Shown piece after piece: positions 1-12,106 of a stretch of DNA of 64,000 nucleotides. Under the pieces are notes generated by a model. It saw nothing but the letters and a program-made list of their open reading frames with translations. It searched no databases and was not told the origin of the DNA. Where the stretch lies: contig SSBO01000008.1 in assembly GCA_005281725.1 (NCBI GenBank), positions 1 to 64,000 of the forward strand, in the 5' to 3' direction. The translations under genes were made by a program, and so were the position numbers. The stretch's first letter is position 1; the number at the start of each line of letters is the position of its first letter. The DNA comes from Wuchereria bancrofti (Eukaryota > Nematoda > Chromadorea > Rhabditida > Onchocercidae).

Positions 1-58
1 TGCTTAACTTGACAGATCGGACGAGATGTCGTGCTTTCAACGTGGTATGGTCGTAGAC
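1..58 (-). rRNA. 5S ribosomal RNA, 5' half, cut by window edge
   Basis: Read on the minus strand from position 58, the sequence begins GTCTACGACCATACCACGTT and continues through the internal GTTAAGCA block at the window edge. This matches the first half of eukaryotic 5S rRNA, including the start of the internal control region. About 58 of the usual ~119 nucleotides are present; the rest lies left of the window. The 5' end was placed by comparison with the nematode consensus. The gene follows the SL1 RNA gene on the same strand after a spacer of roughly 85 bases, so this is probably one unit, or the edge, of a 5S/SL array. Confidence 0.9.
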
Positions 59-142
59 TATCGTTGCAACTATCTTTAAGCATACATCGCATTGGTGTAT
101 ACATTTCGAAGATGATTAAAACCTTTATTTCAAGCACATTTA

Positions 143-246
143 TTGTCCCACAAACATGCAGGACGTTCCAAAATTTTACTTCAAGCCACAGTAGCCTAAA
201 CTCTGGGCCGAAACATTCAATTACCTCAAACTTGGGTAATTAAACC
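143..246 (-). ncRNA. SL1: SL1 spliced-leader RNA gene
   Basis: On the minus strand, positions 246-225 carry the nematode 22-nt SL1 leader (starts GGTTTAATTACCC, ends GTTTGAG). It is followed at once by a GT splice donor at 224-223. An Sm-protein binding site (AAATTTTGG) lies at about 168-177, followed by a GTCC...GGAC hairpin ending near 145, which sets the approximate 3' end. The length, about 104 nt, fits the family. The RNA donates its leader to mRNAs by trans-splicing. Several genes in this window (transporter, sphingomyelinase, PPPL protein, RPS24) have an acceptor-like AG just before their ATG, as SL1 targets would. The 3' end is approximate. Confidence 0.95.
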
Positions 247-3200
247 GGCACATGATGGGCACATTTTCTGGTTTTTGGTAAATGTACTATTCAGTGGTTT
301 TATTATTATCTATAATTTTGTTACGTTTGTATAAAAATCTATTGTAGTCGTTTGATGATTTTATTACAATGAATAATCATTTTTTGACGTAAATTTTTCA
401 AAATAATTTGTATTTTTTTAAGATTTGAATTTTATTCACCACATTTTTACTCTGTAACTTGATATGTCATTTAATTCAAGTAATGAAGCAAAATTTTAAT
501 TGAGATCTTTCTCAGTTTCTTAGTTTTCACGAAAAATAAGAGAAAAAAATGCTCGAAATAATATGAACATGCAAAATGCATTTAAAATGTGTTTTTTGGT
601 TTTTTGTTTCATGCTTTTTCCGTTCCTCTTGATGTTTTAGTACATTTTCAAAGTTTCATTCATTTATGTATTTGATATATTTGAAAAAGAAACAATTATG
701 AGACAAAAACTTACGATTCGATATGGTACTTTTCCTAAAAAACGAAACGTATGGATGATAATTTTAGGAGTTTAATTTTGATAAATTTCAGGATTAACAT
801 TGGGATAGATGGAAAAAACAATTGGAAGCTTAGAAAATAAGAAAACTGTTATCACAAACCCAGGGGCATTACCAAACGGAAATGTCACTCTTCGTTTTCA
901 TTTTGATCTTATGGTGGTTACCTTTCCCGAAATTCCCTGATTCACGCCTGATTTTCCTTCATTCCTAAAATAGTCTCTAATGTGATTTATTTATGGGTCA
1001 TAAAAAAGTTAGTTACTATTCTTGAACAGTAACTTTGTTTTTCTTTATTCATGATATCTGAAAAGACTTACATTCATATCACCACTTTTTATTCTTTTTA
1101 TTCATTCGTCATACATTTTTCAAAATAAAATCTAGTTTCATTTCACCCTTTTCTTTTGTTCTCTTTTTTTTTTCAGAAACACTGTTTAAAACAAAATTTG
1201 AAGAAATGAACCGAAAATACGGTACACCATTGACGACATCATTAGTAAAATCTGGTATTAAATTTTGCACATTAAAGTGACAATTGAGATCTCTCGTTTA
1301 AATGGACCATCAATTATTTAGAGTTTAAGAAACAGAAAGTAGGTGTTATATTTCAGTTCACAATAACAGGATAAAAGTAATACTCCGCCGTCATTTTATC
1401 GGCATAAAGAAAAATTATCTTAAATTATTGTTTACATATTCTTATATAGCGTACATTTATTTTTACTACTTTTGTCCCAAATTTTAGTTTCACTTGCTAC
1501 CATCTTTGAAGAGTAAAATTCCATATTATAAGTGCTTTAAGCTTGTAAGTTAGAGTTCTTAGAAGGTTTGTAGGAATTTTAACTAATGACAAATTTTCTT
1601 CAACAATAACAAGAAGTTGAAAATTATAGTCGTTTATTTACTTATCTCCTTATGGCTTAAGCCAGAAAATCCAAAAAAAAAAAAAAAAAAATTCTGGAGT
1701 TTCAAAAATTGTTATTAGTTTGGGATGATATTAAGCAAAAAAAATTCTCAAAAAGTATTTAAAATTTTGTTGAAAATTTTTGATTTTAGCAATGTTGCTA
1801 CAACGCCATAATATTTTCACATTTCGTATGAACAGCAATTAATTAACTTTTTGTATAAGACTGTATCAAAGTGTGGCTTTGATATTAATTTTTCATTTAT
1901 TTGTTTTAGGGCATTAAGTAAATAAAATTCAATTTTTCCAGTTTTCAAAAGATTACCACGAAAAGTAGGTAGATTTTTGCAACTGAAGTGTGCATCGCTG
2001 TTGCGTTGTGACCTGTCCATTAGCTTGTTTGTTTTCAAATTTTTATTTACCATTTGAAAATTTTCACTTATGTTTTTTTATACTCAAATAATTAAATACA
2101 TCTTTTTCATAACCTTTTGTTCATTTAATGTGTGAAATTAATATGAAAAAGAAAGATATAGAATTCAAATTTTTGCAAGTTATAATATTAACCGGCAGTA
2201 ACAGTATTGATAGTGGTAGTAATAACACTAAATGATAGCAATCAATAATAGTAATAATAATAAGAAGAATAGTAATAATAATTATTATTACTACTATTAT
2301 TATAATATAGCATAATAATATAAATAGTAAAACGTAAGATTGGAAAATTTTAATTAAATTATCTTTCATATTACTACCAAATAATTTTTCAAACTAATTC
2401 AGATATCATTATTAAACATGTTCACTGCTAGTCATAACTCTTTTCAGTTGAATTCTCTTCACCTCAAGCGATTTCGTGGACAATAGCTTCCAATTTGTCA
2501 AAACCAAATATACTGTAATTACTTTCATTCATGCCAGCACTAATAGACCGTGGGAACTACAACACTTTATGTGTTAGTTCGTTGTAAAATTTGTGTAATG
2601 TTTTTTCAGGAAGAACAAAGTTACTTTTCATTTATTTTTTTAGTTTTAAAAAATACATCAGTGATTTCCAAACTTTATTTCTATATTTTATAAAATTCCA
2701 ACTGCTGTTATTTCAACCACTAACATTTGTTTGAAATAATTTGATGTGATTTAATGAATCGAGGTATTGCTTCTTGTTAGTATAATTTTTGAAATATTAT
2801 AACTGAATAATTATTATAATTTGCCTCCTAATTAACAATAGAATTATTTAAATATTAGTTTTTGAAAGAAAAAGAGATAATAATTGGATGGATTAGATGC
2901 GCGAAATGGAGATATTAAAATATTTCACAATGATTGCTTAGAACGACTTCTTTTTTTCTTTTCTTATTTTTTTCCTGTTTCAAATTTTAGTTTTATAATA
3001 GTTTCTATGCATTTTGACATTCTATTTATTATACTAAAGTGTTATTCAATTTATTGTTTTTATTCATGGATGATAATATATTCTAACAAATTTTGATATT
3101 TAACATAAGTTGGCAAAAATAAATACTTGCTGATAATTATTACTTAGACAGATATGTTGCCACATTAATCGCAGTTATTAATTTCCTTTCACTTTAATAT

Positions 3201-3269
3201 TCTTTTTAGATCACTTTTTTTATTCTCTTCACAACTGCTTCTTTTTTCGTCATATTTTTTTAATTTCAG
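247..3269. other. Intergenic, very AT-rich
   Basis: About 3 kb between the SL1 gene and the first recognisable protein-coding exon. The part next to position 247 should hold the SL1 promoter, but I cannot pick out the proximal element with confidence. A poly-A run lies near 1674-1690 and an imperfect AAT/ATT-rich stretch at about 2195-2300. The missing first exon(s) of the 3270-3850 gene must lie somewhere here. I looked for a phase-0 exon ending in GT and found no convincing one. Confidence 0.5.
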
Positions 3270-3850
3270 GTGGTTATACTATTATTTGTAGTGACAATTA
3301 AACCATCACTTGCATGCTTTGGTTGCTGTTGTGGTGGTTGTAGTAAGGCTCCAGTAAGGTAAATTTTTTTTTAAATAGCTTATTTTAATTTATTTGCTTT
3401 TTTATTTTCTTACTGTTTTCTAGCTCAAAAAAAGTTGTTTTTGCTTTTAAATGAAAAGTAAATATAAAAATAATAATGGATTTTTACAAAAGGAGATTTG
3501 GTACGCCTTTTCTATTTTTTTCTTTTTTGTAGTTTTTATTTTTTGTTCTGTCATCAAAAATTTTTTTCTATTTCATTTTTACTAAGAGTATTTATTTCAG
3601 TGGTCCTCCACCTCCTAGTTTTGGTTACGGCATACCACCAGCACCATTGCCAGTATACGCAGCACCACCGCCGCAATATGCTCCACCACGTCAAATAATT
3701 CAGCCGCAGCAACCTGCATATGGAAAACCACAACCAATATACAAAAAACCACAATCTGCTGGATCGGTTGCCTATGGTGTACAGCAATATGATATAGGGT
3801 GGATAAGTGAGCAACCAAATAGAGGTGAAATTATCCAATATGCTGGATAA
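3270..3850 (+). CDS. Small secreted Cys/Gly- then Pro/Gln/Tyr-rich protein, 5' end missing
   Basis: Two exons, 3270-3358 and 3601-3850, are joined by a clean GT...TTTCAG intron that keeps frame (AG|T serine codon). The first exon encodes a hydrophobic stretch (VVILLFVVTIKPSLA) then CFGCCCGGC, so it looks like the end of a signal peptide followed by a cysteine knot-like start. The second exon is Pro/Tyr/Gln-rich (PPPP, YAAPPPQYAPP, QPQQP) and ends in a stop at 3848-3850. A phase-0 acceptor (TTTCAG) precedes 3270, so the ATG must be in an upstream exon I could not identify. The layout parallels the gene at 10.8-12.1 kb, suggesting related genes. I do not recognise a characterised family; a cuticle, eggshell or secreted structural peptide is a guess. 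An AATAAA lies near 4315. Confidence 0.7.
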
Positions 3851-6800
3851 AATTTGTGATGAAGTATTATTAGCAGATTACAGCGATAAAGAAATTTTGT
3901 AGTGAATGATTTTTTAACTTTCGAGAAATTATGGAAAGAAAGTAAAGTCAATATTTTGTCAAAATATTTTTTTGTTCTATCTTTCATACTAATTAATTAA
4001 TATTATTTACTTTTTATTTTCAACTTTGACACAACAAAAATTTTCTGTTAGATTACCTAATATGCAGCATTGTTTTCTAAGACGGTTTGCGAAGAAAAAG
4101 AGAAACTAGTTCTAACAAATATTTCAGTTTCAACACAATCTTTTGTGAAAGAAAAGAAAAAGAAAACTATGTTTGTTTTGGAATTAAAATTAATAATTAG
4201 TTTCATATGTATCAATTGAATTAAACACAATTACTGTGCAATAATATGTATATATATTTTTTCAATTTAAAAACTTGTATTCAACATTAACATGTTTCAT
4301 TTCTTTAAAAGACTTAATAAAGATGTTGTAACTAAATGATATGTAAATGTTACGTAGAAAGAAATATGTATCAATAACACAATGGTACTGCTCTTTGGTA
4401 CATTTGAACAAGTTAAATTTTATTAATTTATATTTTATAATAACATCATTTGCTTATCTTTGAAATTGGACAGTTATTCAAATTTATAACACTGATCTCT
4501 TTATCCTGCAAAAATAATCGTACTACTGTGAAAAGGGATATAAACTTATTATTATCCAAGATAAAGTATCATTTCTTGAGAACAAAACAAAAAAAAGCAA
4601 TAATGTCTTAAGCAGCTTGCTAACTGTAGAATCATTTATGCTTAATTAGAATAAAATGATTATATCTTAATTAAAATGTGATTAATTAACTAAAAATATC
4701 CAAGTTTGACTAACAATTTCTGCCTTAGTTAACAACAGCTTCCGGTGTGACACGTTTTTTCTCTTTTGTTTTAGAAAAGAATATGATTAATTATTTATAA
4801 TTTTATAATTAGATCATTCCTGCCGTATTTGGGAAATTTGATAGAATATAGCTTTCGCTTTAAAAAATCCCGATTTAAAAATTTTTCTTTCATAAAATTT
4901 TTTTTTTAATTTTATGACAGTTCACATTAATTTCATTAATTTCCTGATGGCATCAATTTTTTTTGGAAAATTTAATCTATCAGCGGAAGAATAAAGAATC
5001 ATTTTATGGATTGTCTTAAAGTGAATTATGGGTGAACTGAAATAAGAGATGATTTAATAAATATATCATTTTGATACAAGTGAAGATAAATTTGTTTTCT
5101 CCTTTCAAATTCTTTTGTTTTTTGTTTTTGTTTTTTTCAGTATATACTTAATTAACAAAAAAAGTGGAAGTAAATTAAAAAAATTGGAAATAAATGATTT
5201 AAATCTTTTTACACTTTTCTCTGACAAAAAAAAATTCTATCCATTCTTTTCCATTAGTTACTTGTTTTTGTACACTATTAAGTTTAATTTTTTGCATGCT
5301 GAAGTATTCTTCACATATGTATCGTCTTCTTTTTTGTTGCAAAATGTTTTAGAAATAAATTTGACACCAAATTTTTATTTGAGTTCTTTTTCCAATGAAT
5401 TTTTGAATGAAACCAATGATTTTTATATTAATTTACCCTAATTGAAGCAAATTTTTGCGAAAAATTTTACAAGTTCATTCATGCAAACAAATTTTTGTTA
5501 CATTTATTATGCAAAGTATTATTTGCGTAGTAACTTTGTTTTGAATTTCTCATCATAAAACAAAATTAAAAGAATTCATGATGACAGTGTTGATATCACT
5601 AACAACTGAAGAAGTGATAATTCTATATCTATTTTTAGCTCAGTTAATATTTCATGTCAAAGGTTCAAGCTTTTTATTGCATACATTATTTAATTAAATC
5701 TTGGAGTTGACGTTATCACTGAAATAAAAAAAAAACAAATATAAAGCAAAAAAAGTAAATAACAAACGCAACTGGAATTCCAGGCAACATTTAATCGCTC
5801 GAATCCTATAATTTGAAGTTATAACTAATAAATCAATATGCTAATATTCCTCATTTATTTATTTTGCATTTTTTATGCATAATTATAGCAAGTTAAACCA
5901 GTTTCAGTTTCGTTTTTTAAATAATTGATCACTGAATGACTGATGATAAGACTTGGTAATATGTCGCGCAGAACTGATGACAGTATGATAATTATATTTC
6001 AACAATAATTCGATATTTTTGAAATTACTTTAAGTATTGTTTGAGGAGCTTAAATTGAATTAAGTGGATTTTGACTTTTTTTGAATTTTATGATTATTTA
6101 TTACATGCTTTCTATTTTAGCTCAAGGCGATATTTTACGTCAACAATTTTCAATAATAATATTGCAACAAATGATTCTCCAACAAATGCCAATTTTGAAA
6201 CATACAAACAATCCTTTTTTCTGTTCAAAAATAGAAACTTCGATCGAAATTAAATGACAAACAGTTTATTCAACTTGATGTTATTTTTTGATAAAAATAA
6301 TCATCAGTGATGGCATTGAATATGAATGAAAATTGATTAGTTAATTAAAATTAATAAAGATCAGAGTTTTTTATCCTCTTGTTATCTTCATTTTATCCTC
6401 TAATGGCAATAAATTTGTTAAAAAAACCATTAGCAAGTTTAAACGTTATCTTTATTGCATGGAATTTTTTGCCTCAACAGTTTGCAAAAATTAAAATTTA
6501 ATCTCATATTGGAAATTCATGTCTCAACAATATTTGAAATAAAGAAAAATGATGGGACAGTAACCTCAAGTAGGCATTTTTATTTTCAAAACGAAAAAGC
6601 GAAGAAAAACGAAATGCCGAAAACGATTACTATTTAATTTTTATTTCGAAAAAATGATAAAATAGTTTGATTTATTTTTATTGATTGCAATAAGTGATGT
6701 TTTTCCAAGTTAAACAATTTCACAATTAGGTTTTCCTTTATTACATTTATAAAATAGGTAAAATAAGTAAACCAACATAAATTAGAAATATTGTCAAGGT

Positions 6801-8640
6801 TAGTTTTAAAAGTTTTGAAGTTAAGATTTTTTCAGTTTATTTTAAAAGTTTTAGAGTTAAGGTGATTTTAATTTTATTACGAATGATTTTCTTAGTATCT
6901 ATATGATGAATTTCATTTTTCTACAATTAAAATCATATATTACTCTTCCAGGCCAATTATTCTGTGCTCCATTTTATATCTCGTCTACTACTATTAATTA
7001 GTTGATAAATCGAATTTATTCTTTTTCAGTTTTAATATTTAACTCAAATTTTTGATAAATATTCGTTTAATTTGCAAAATATATTAAAAAATATTTTCTA
7101 ATCATCATTTTACAAATGATTTGATACGACAGTAATTAACATTGTTTTGTTTCGACATAAAATATCCTGATTTTGTGTTACAGATACTATCATTATGATT
7201 GTAATTATAAAATTTACTGATATTACATCAGCAATTAATAACAATACTATATTACTTTATTAAACTTTTTTACACTAAATTTACTGTATTATAGTAAGCG
7301 CCAGTATTCCTATTATTATTAATTTTATTTTCATTATCATTATTATCATTTCCATTCTGTGTCATTACAATTCAAAAATTACTATCATATAAATTGATAA
7401 TTATTTACTATTATTATCAGTAGTAATAATTAATTTTGCTCATCTTTACAATAATGTCCTAGAAATATTTTAATTTTTAATATTACATTATAAAAAATAC
7501 AAAGAGAAGGAAAAGAAATGGAAACAAAAAAATTACTTTAAAAATCAGGTTTTATTAAAATTTACATACCAGCAATGTTGAAGCGTGAAAATGACAAATT
7601 ATGAGACATAAATAAACCATTTGTTTTTCTTTCGATACAAAATTTGAATGACAGTATATATTTGCTATGATTTGATAAGTACAAATTCCATATTTTTTTT
7701 TTGTTTTTTTCACGATGAAAATAGAAAAGAAATTAGTGAAAAAGTTTCAATTAGTGCGTATTTTTAATGACATTAATTTATATCTATAGATGGTTATAAC
7801 GGTTTATGAGAACAATATTTTTTCCATTTTTTTTTTTCGTTTTTGCTAAGATTTTATATTAAAAATAAATAAATAATTGCCAAGAAGTCTTAATGATTGC
7901 GTATTTTTAATGATTGATAATCATAAATTGCACAATTTTTTTCATTTCCTTTTTTGTTATTTTATATGTTTTTGTATGATATAATAATTAAAAAAGTTGC
8001 ATTCTCATCTTTATTTTTGCCTCTCATTTTTATTGATAACAAAAAAAGTGATGGAATTTGTTTACATAGGCAAAATATCTGTTTAAATCCGTCTAGATAA
8101 TGGAAAAAAAGAGCAATCATTTTTAACAAAAGTAAATTAGAATAAATGAAAGAAAAATTCCAACGAATGAAAAAAAAAGAAATGAACAAACAAGAACGCA
8201 AAAAAAAAGGAAAATAATGTCATCATGCCAATATTGTGCGCTAACTAAACATTTTGTTACAATCTATTTAATTTAAAAGGGAAGAAAAACAACTTAAAAT
8301 CTGATTACCTATTGTGTCCATGAATGTCAATCCTTTCTACATTCGTTTTGTATCACCAAAATTTGGTAATTGTCTATTACATCTATCAGTGCCTATTAAT
8401 CCTTTTTGCACACTATTATTTACTACTACTATCAATTTCATAATTACACTTCAAATGGCGCAAATAATAACAATACTTTTTCTTCTTTCAGATGATAGGC
8501 AAAAAAGATAACAAAAGAGAAAGAAAATAAACAAAAAAAAAGTGAGAAAACAAAAAGAGAAAAAATTAGGATAACATTTTTACAAGAAAGATTTTCATCA
8601 TTATTGTAAAAAAAGAAAAAAATATTTAGGAGGTGGTGCT
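3851..8640. other. Intergenic, no supportable gene
   Basis: About 4.8 kb of AT-rich sequence. An open frame at 5115-5441 begins after a TTTTTTCAG acceptor-like site, but its translation is low-complexity Phe/Leu/Asn/Lys and I cannot tie it to a gene. Imperfect TTA/ATT-rich stretches occur around 7180-7440. I see nothing else. Confidence 0.5.
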
Positions 8641-8660
8641 ATAATTTTTGTGAAAATGGA

Positions 8661-8668
8661 TATAAAAG
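8661..8668 (+). promoter_or_regulatory. TATA box candidate
   Basis: TATAAAAG followed by a GC-richer CGCTCC, then about 200 bases of pyrimidine-rich leader with no ATG until ATG|GTAATT at 8882-8887. This looks like a core promoter and 5' leader. It is probably for the secreted peptide gene whose exons resume at 10838, but that link is inferred. Confidence 0.45.
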
Positions 8669-10662
8669 CGCTCCTCATCTAATTATTTTACAATTCATCA
8701 TCCATCAATAATAGCTAACCAACCATATATCTCATTTAAATTATTTTCCTCACTTTATTCATTCAATCAATTCTATCCCATCAATTCTTCTTTCAAATCA
8801 ATTGTTGCATTCGAAAGTTATTGCAAATTGTTTAGAGTGCCATAATCAGTAATTGATACTATCACACGAAATCATTCAAATATGGTAATTTTCTTCATTT
8901 TTGTTATTGATCTGTTTAGTAGTTGGTAGTAATAGATAATAAAAAGTTGTGTCATGTTTGATAATGATAATGGTAATAATGATATAGGCATAATAATTTT
9001 GAGCATTACGTTCAATATTACTACTTAATGATAAATGCAAATTTGTAAATTTATCATTAAATAGTAACTCAGATACATGATGCACAAAATTATTATATCA
9101 TTATCACTGTTATCATATCATATTTGGCATACATTGTATAAAAACATATTCTGTACAATAAAAAGTCTATACAAAAATAGTTGTAGTAGGGTATCTCATT
9201 ATGATAGTTATGTGAAATAAAGTTATTAAAATAATCTAAAAATAAGGAAATCAAATATCTAAATATAAACCATCGATTTATAACAAATTGATTATTCATC
9301 AGACTAAGAAAATTTCGAAGCATTAAATGTAGACTCAAACTGCTTTTCAATAAAACGTTTCCAATAATTTATGTGAAGGTTTAGGTCTCATTATCTGGAA
9401 AATTAGAAATGATAAACAGATTTTCAGTAATAAAATAGCAATTATGGCAAATTTGATAATATTATTATAGATTTTTAGTGCTACTTTTGTTGTTAAAATA
9501 ATGTAGTAGCAAATGATTACTTAATTTTAATTAAACAATTATTTCAAAAGAATCAATTTTGATTTATTTTTTCCACAATGAGTTAAAACTAAATTCATTC
9601 GAAATTAAAATCGTGTGAAGGGTGTGAAATAACAATGAACTTAATTAGGAATTAAATTAAAAAATAGTCATAAGAAAAGCAAAAAAATGCCACAGATAAA
9701 TTAAAAAATATTAATTACAAAACAAAATTCGAAATTTGTCATACCGAAAAAAAGGCACCACACAATGAATTAGTGATATAATTAACTAGAAATTAAATTG
9801 CTTCGAAGGAAAAAAGAACATTTCTTGAACAGTTGCAACCATATACAAAATATTATATGTTACATTTAATGATACTTTCTAAAAATATAATTTTAAACAA
9901 CAAATAAATCAAATTTTTTTTTGCAATTATCTATAAGAATATAAAGTATAATTTATGATTGCTGATTTTTCCCTTTTTAAAATTTAAAAATTTCCATTCA
10001 TTTGTAATTTACATATTCATCAATCCTTTTCGTAATATAAAATTCATTTTCATTTTCATTGAAGTAGAATTATTTTAATTTCGATTAAAATAGAAACGAA
10101 ATGATAGATTGAATTGAAAAATGAACGTAACATTTTTTTTTCGGTCTTTTTTCTGCAAAATAGAAAGTATAAAATTGGGGGAAAAAGTGGAAAACTTGTT
10201 TGATACAATGACCACAAATGTAATTCGTACAACAGTGGCATAAATATTATGGTTTGATTGATCAAAATGATAAAATTTGTTAAATTTCTTACTTAATTTC
10301 TCATCCATTTTTTTTAAATCAAATTATATTATTCATCACCTTCTTTTTTTTTCAAATTACGATGATAAAATTCCAAACTTCCATTTCAAATATGTCGTTG
10401 CATCGAATAAAAAAAGAAAAAGGAAAGAAAAAAGAGTTAAAAAATAGTTTTTAAATTATTAATTAAATTGTACAAATTTATAGAAAAAAATATAAAAAGA
10501 TTTTCATTTTTTCCAATTATCGCATTTTGCAAATTTAACTTTTCATAAATTTGATATGAAAAATAAAAATGCTGCGAAAAATATGTAAGTTCTTTTATTT
10601 ATTTATTTTTTTGATTCGTTTTTAATTTCAAACTTATTTCCTGTTTCTCTGCAACTTTTTAA

Positions 10663-12106
10663 ATGAAATTTATTTTTGTAAAATGAGGTTAGACTTATTG
10701 AATTAGTATTATTTTACAAATCTTCTCCACAACATTCATCATCTTTTTTTCTTTTCATTAAATATAACATTTTTGAGATTTTTTTTGTTTAAAATATTTT
10801 GAAAAATATTGAAAAAAGAATTATTAAAATTTTACAGAAGCTTGCTTTACTCTTCGTCGTCGCTTTAATAGGACATTCAAGCGCTTGTTTTGGTGGTGGA
10901 TGTGGAGGTCAGATGCAATGTTGTTGCTTAAAACTGCCGCCGATTTGTTTACCAATACTAAATCTAGGCGGTTGCTGTGGTGGTTGCTGTTGTCAAGGCC
11001 AAGGAGGTGGTATTGCTGGCGGGTATGCTTTATCGCTTTATTTTATTCTAAATTATTTAAATCAAATGTCAGTCAAAAAGCAACGATTCATCATGATTAT
11101 TTAACTAAACTTATGATAAAGCTTGTACAATGTTAAGATTCGAATTTTTTGCAGTTTATGATCAAAAAGAAGATTTACAGCTTAAATCATGAAGTTGAAG
11201 CAAATGTTCATCATTTCTGTTTCATTTACTATTAGCTAACTTATCTTTACCAATTGAAATTTAGGAATAAAGTTAAATTCTGCAGGAACTTTTCTTGCTA
11301 TAAATAAATTATCTTGACTTTTTTTTTTTTTTTTTTTTAAAACTGAACTTACATTCAATTTTATAACTTTTTTCGACTTGAATTTCATTTTATCTTAATT
11401 TATAATGTCACATCTGGCGTGACAACTGAAATTTATTAGTAACTTGAAAACAATATTGTGTTAATGAGACTAATTAATTCGATTTAAATTTCGAAAGAAA
11501 ATTAGCCATTCGAAGCATTTGGTGTATGACTATTTTTGAAATAATTTTAACAAAGTAATTTATTTAATAATTAATTATTTGCTCATTTGCTATTTATGTT
11601 GCAATTTGTGTTCCTCAAAAAAAAATGGAAGCAAACTCAAAAATTAATTTATATTCATTTTTTACTGATTTATTTCCATTTTTTTTTTTGGATTAAAAAA
11701 TGAGAAAAATGAGCAAATACTCTTCATCACTCTTTTTTTTGGTTATTTTAATTTTCATTTCCAAAATATTTTCATTTTAGGTATGCATTACCACCAGGTG
11801 GAAGGTAAGTCATTTTTTGGTTTACTTTTTATTGACAAGTCAGTTTTGCATTTGAATACTTTTACAACTATTAAAGGGAGAAATTAATGTATACTTATTT
11901 GTTATGATATGATGCGAAGGACCATTGATAAATATATCCGGTATGGTGATAATTGATATCATATCATGATGCATCATATTTACTAAATAATAATTATTTT
12001 ATATTATCATGATCAAATTCTTGTTTAAATTAATCGTATCTTTTTTTTCAGATACGGTGTACCAGGTGGTGGCTATCTACCAGGTGGTGGCTATCCAGTT
12101 GGATAA
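10663..12106 (+). CDS. Small secreted Cys/Gly-rich protein with GGGY repeats
   Basis: Main exons are 10838-11022, 11781-11804 and 12052-12106 (stop TAA). All junctions keep phase, with TTTTAG/TTTCAG acceptors. The first exon is uncertain. Option one is 10663-10677 (MKFIF), giving signal peptide MKFIFKLALLFVVALIGHSSA. Option two is ATG|GTAATT at 8882-8884 behind a TATA box, giving MKLALLFVVALIGHSSA. Both are phase 0; I list the nearer one. The mature chain, about 72 residues, starts CFGGGCGG, has CCC, GGCCGGCCCQ and GGG blocks, and ends in two GGGY units. It shares exon layout and the CFG(G/C)xC start with the gene at 3.3-3.85 kb. It is secreted; the function is unknown, and a structural or disulfide-rich matrix role is only a guess. 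Polyadenylation-like AATAAA near 12582. Confidence 0.75.

Noticed and set aside
31..243. 70-codon plus-strand open frame
   Set aside because: It is the antisense of the SL1 RNA and 5S rRNA genes.
2121..2369. Ile/Leu-rich minus-strand frame
   Set aside because: Produced by an imperfect AAT/ATT repeat; no splice or family support.
5115..5441. 108-codon plus-strand frame after an acceptor-like site
   Set aside because: Low-complexity Phe/Leu/Asn/Lys content typical of AT-rich noncoding DNA; no partner exon found.
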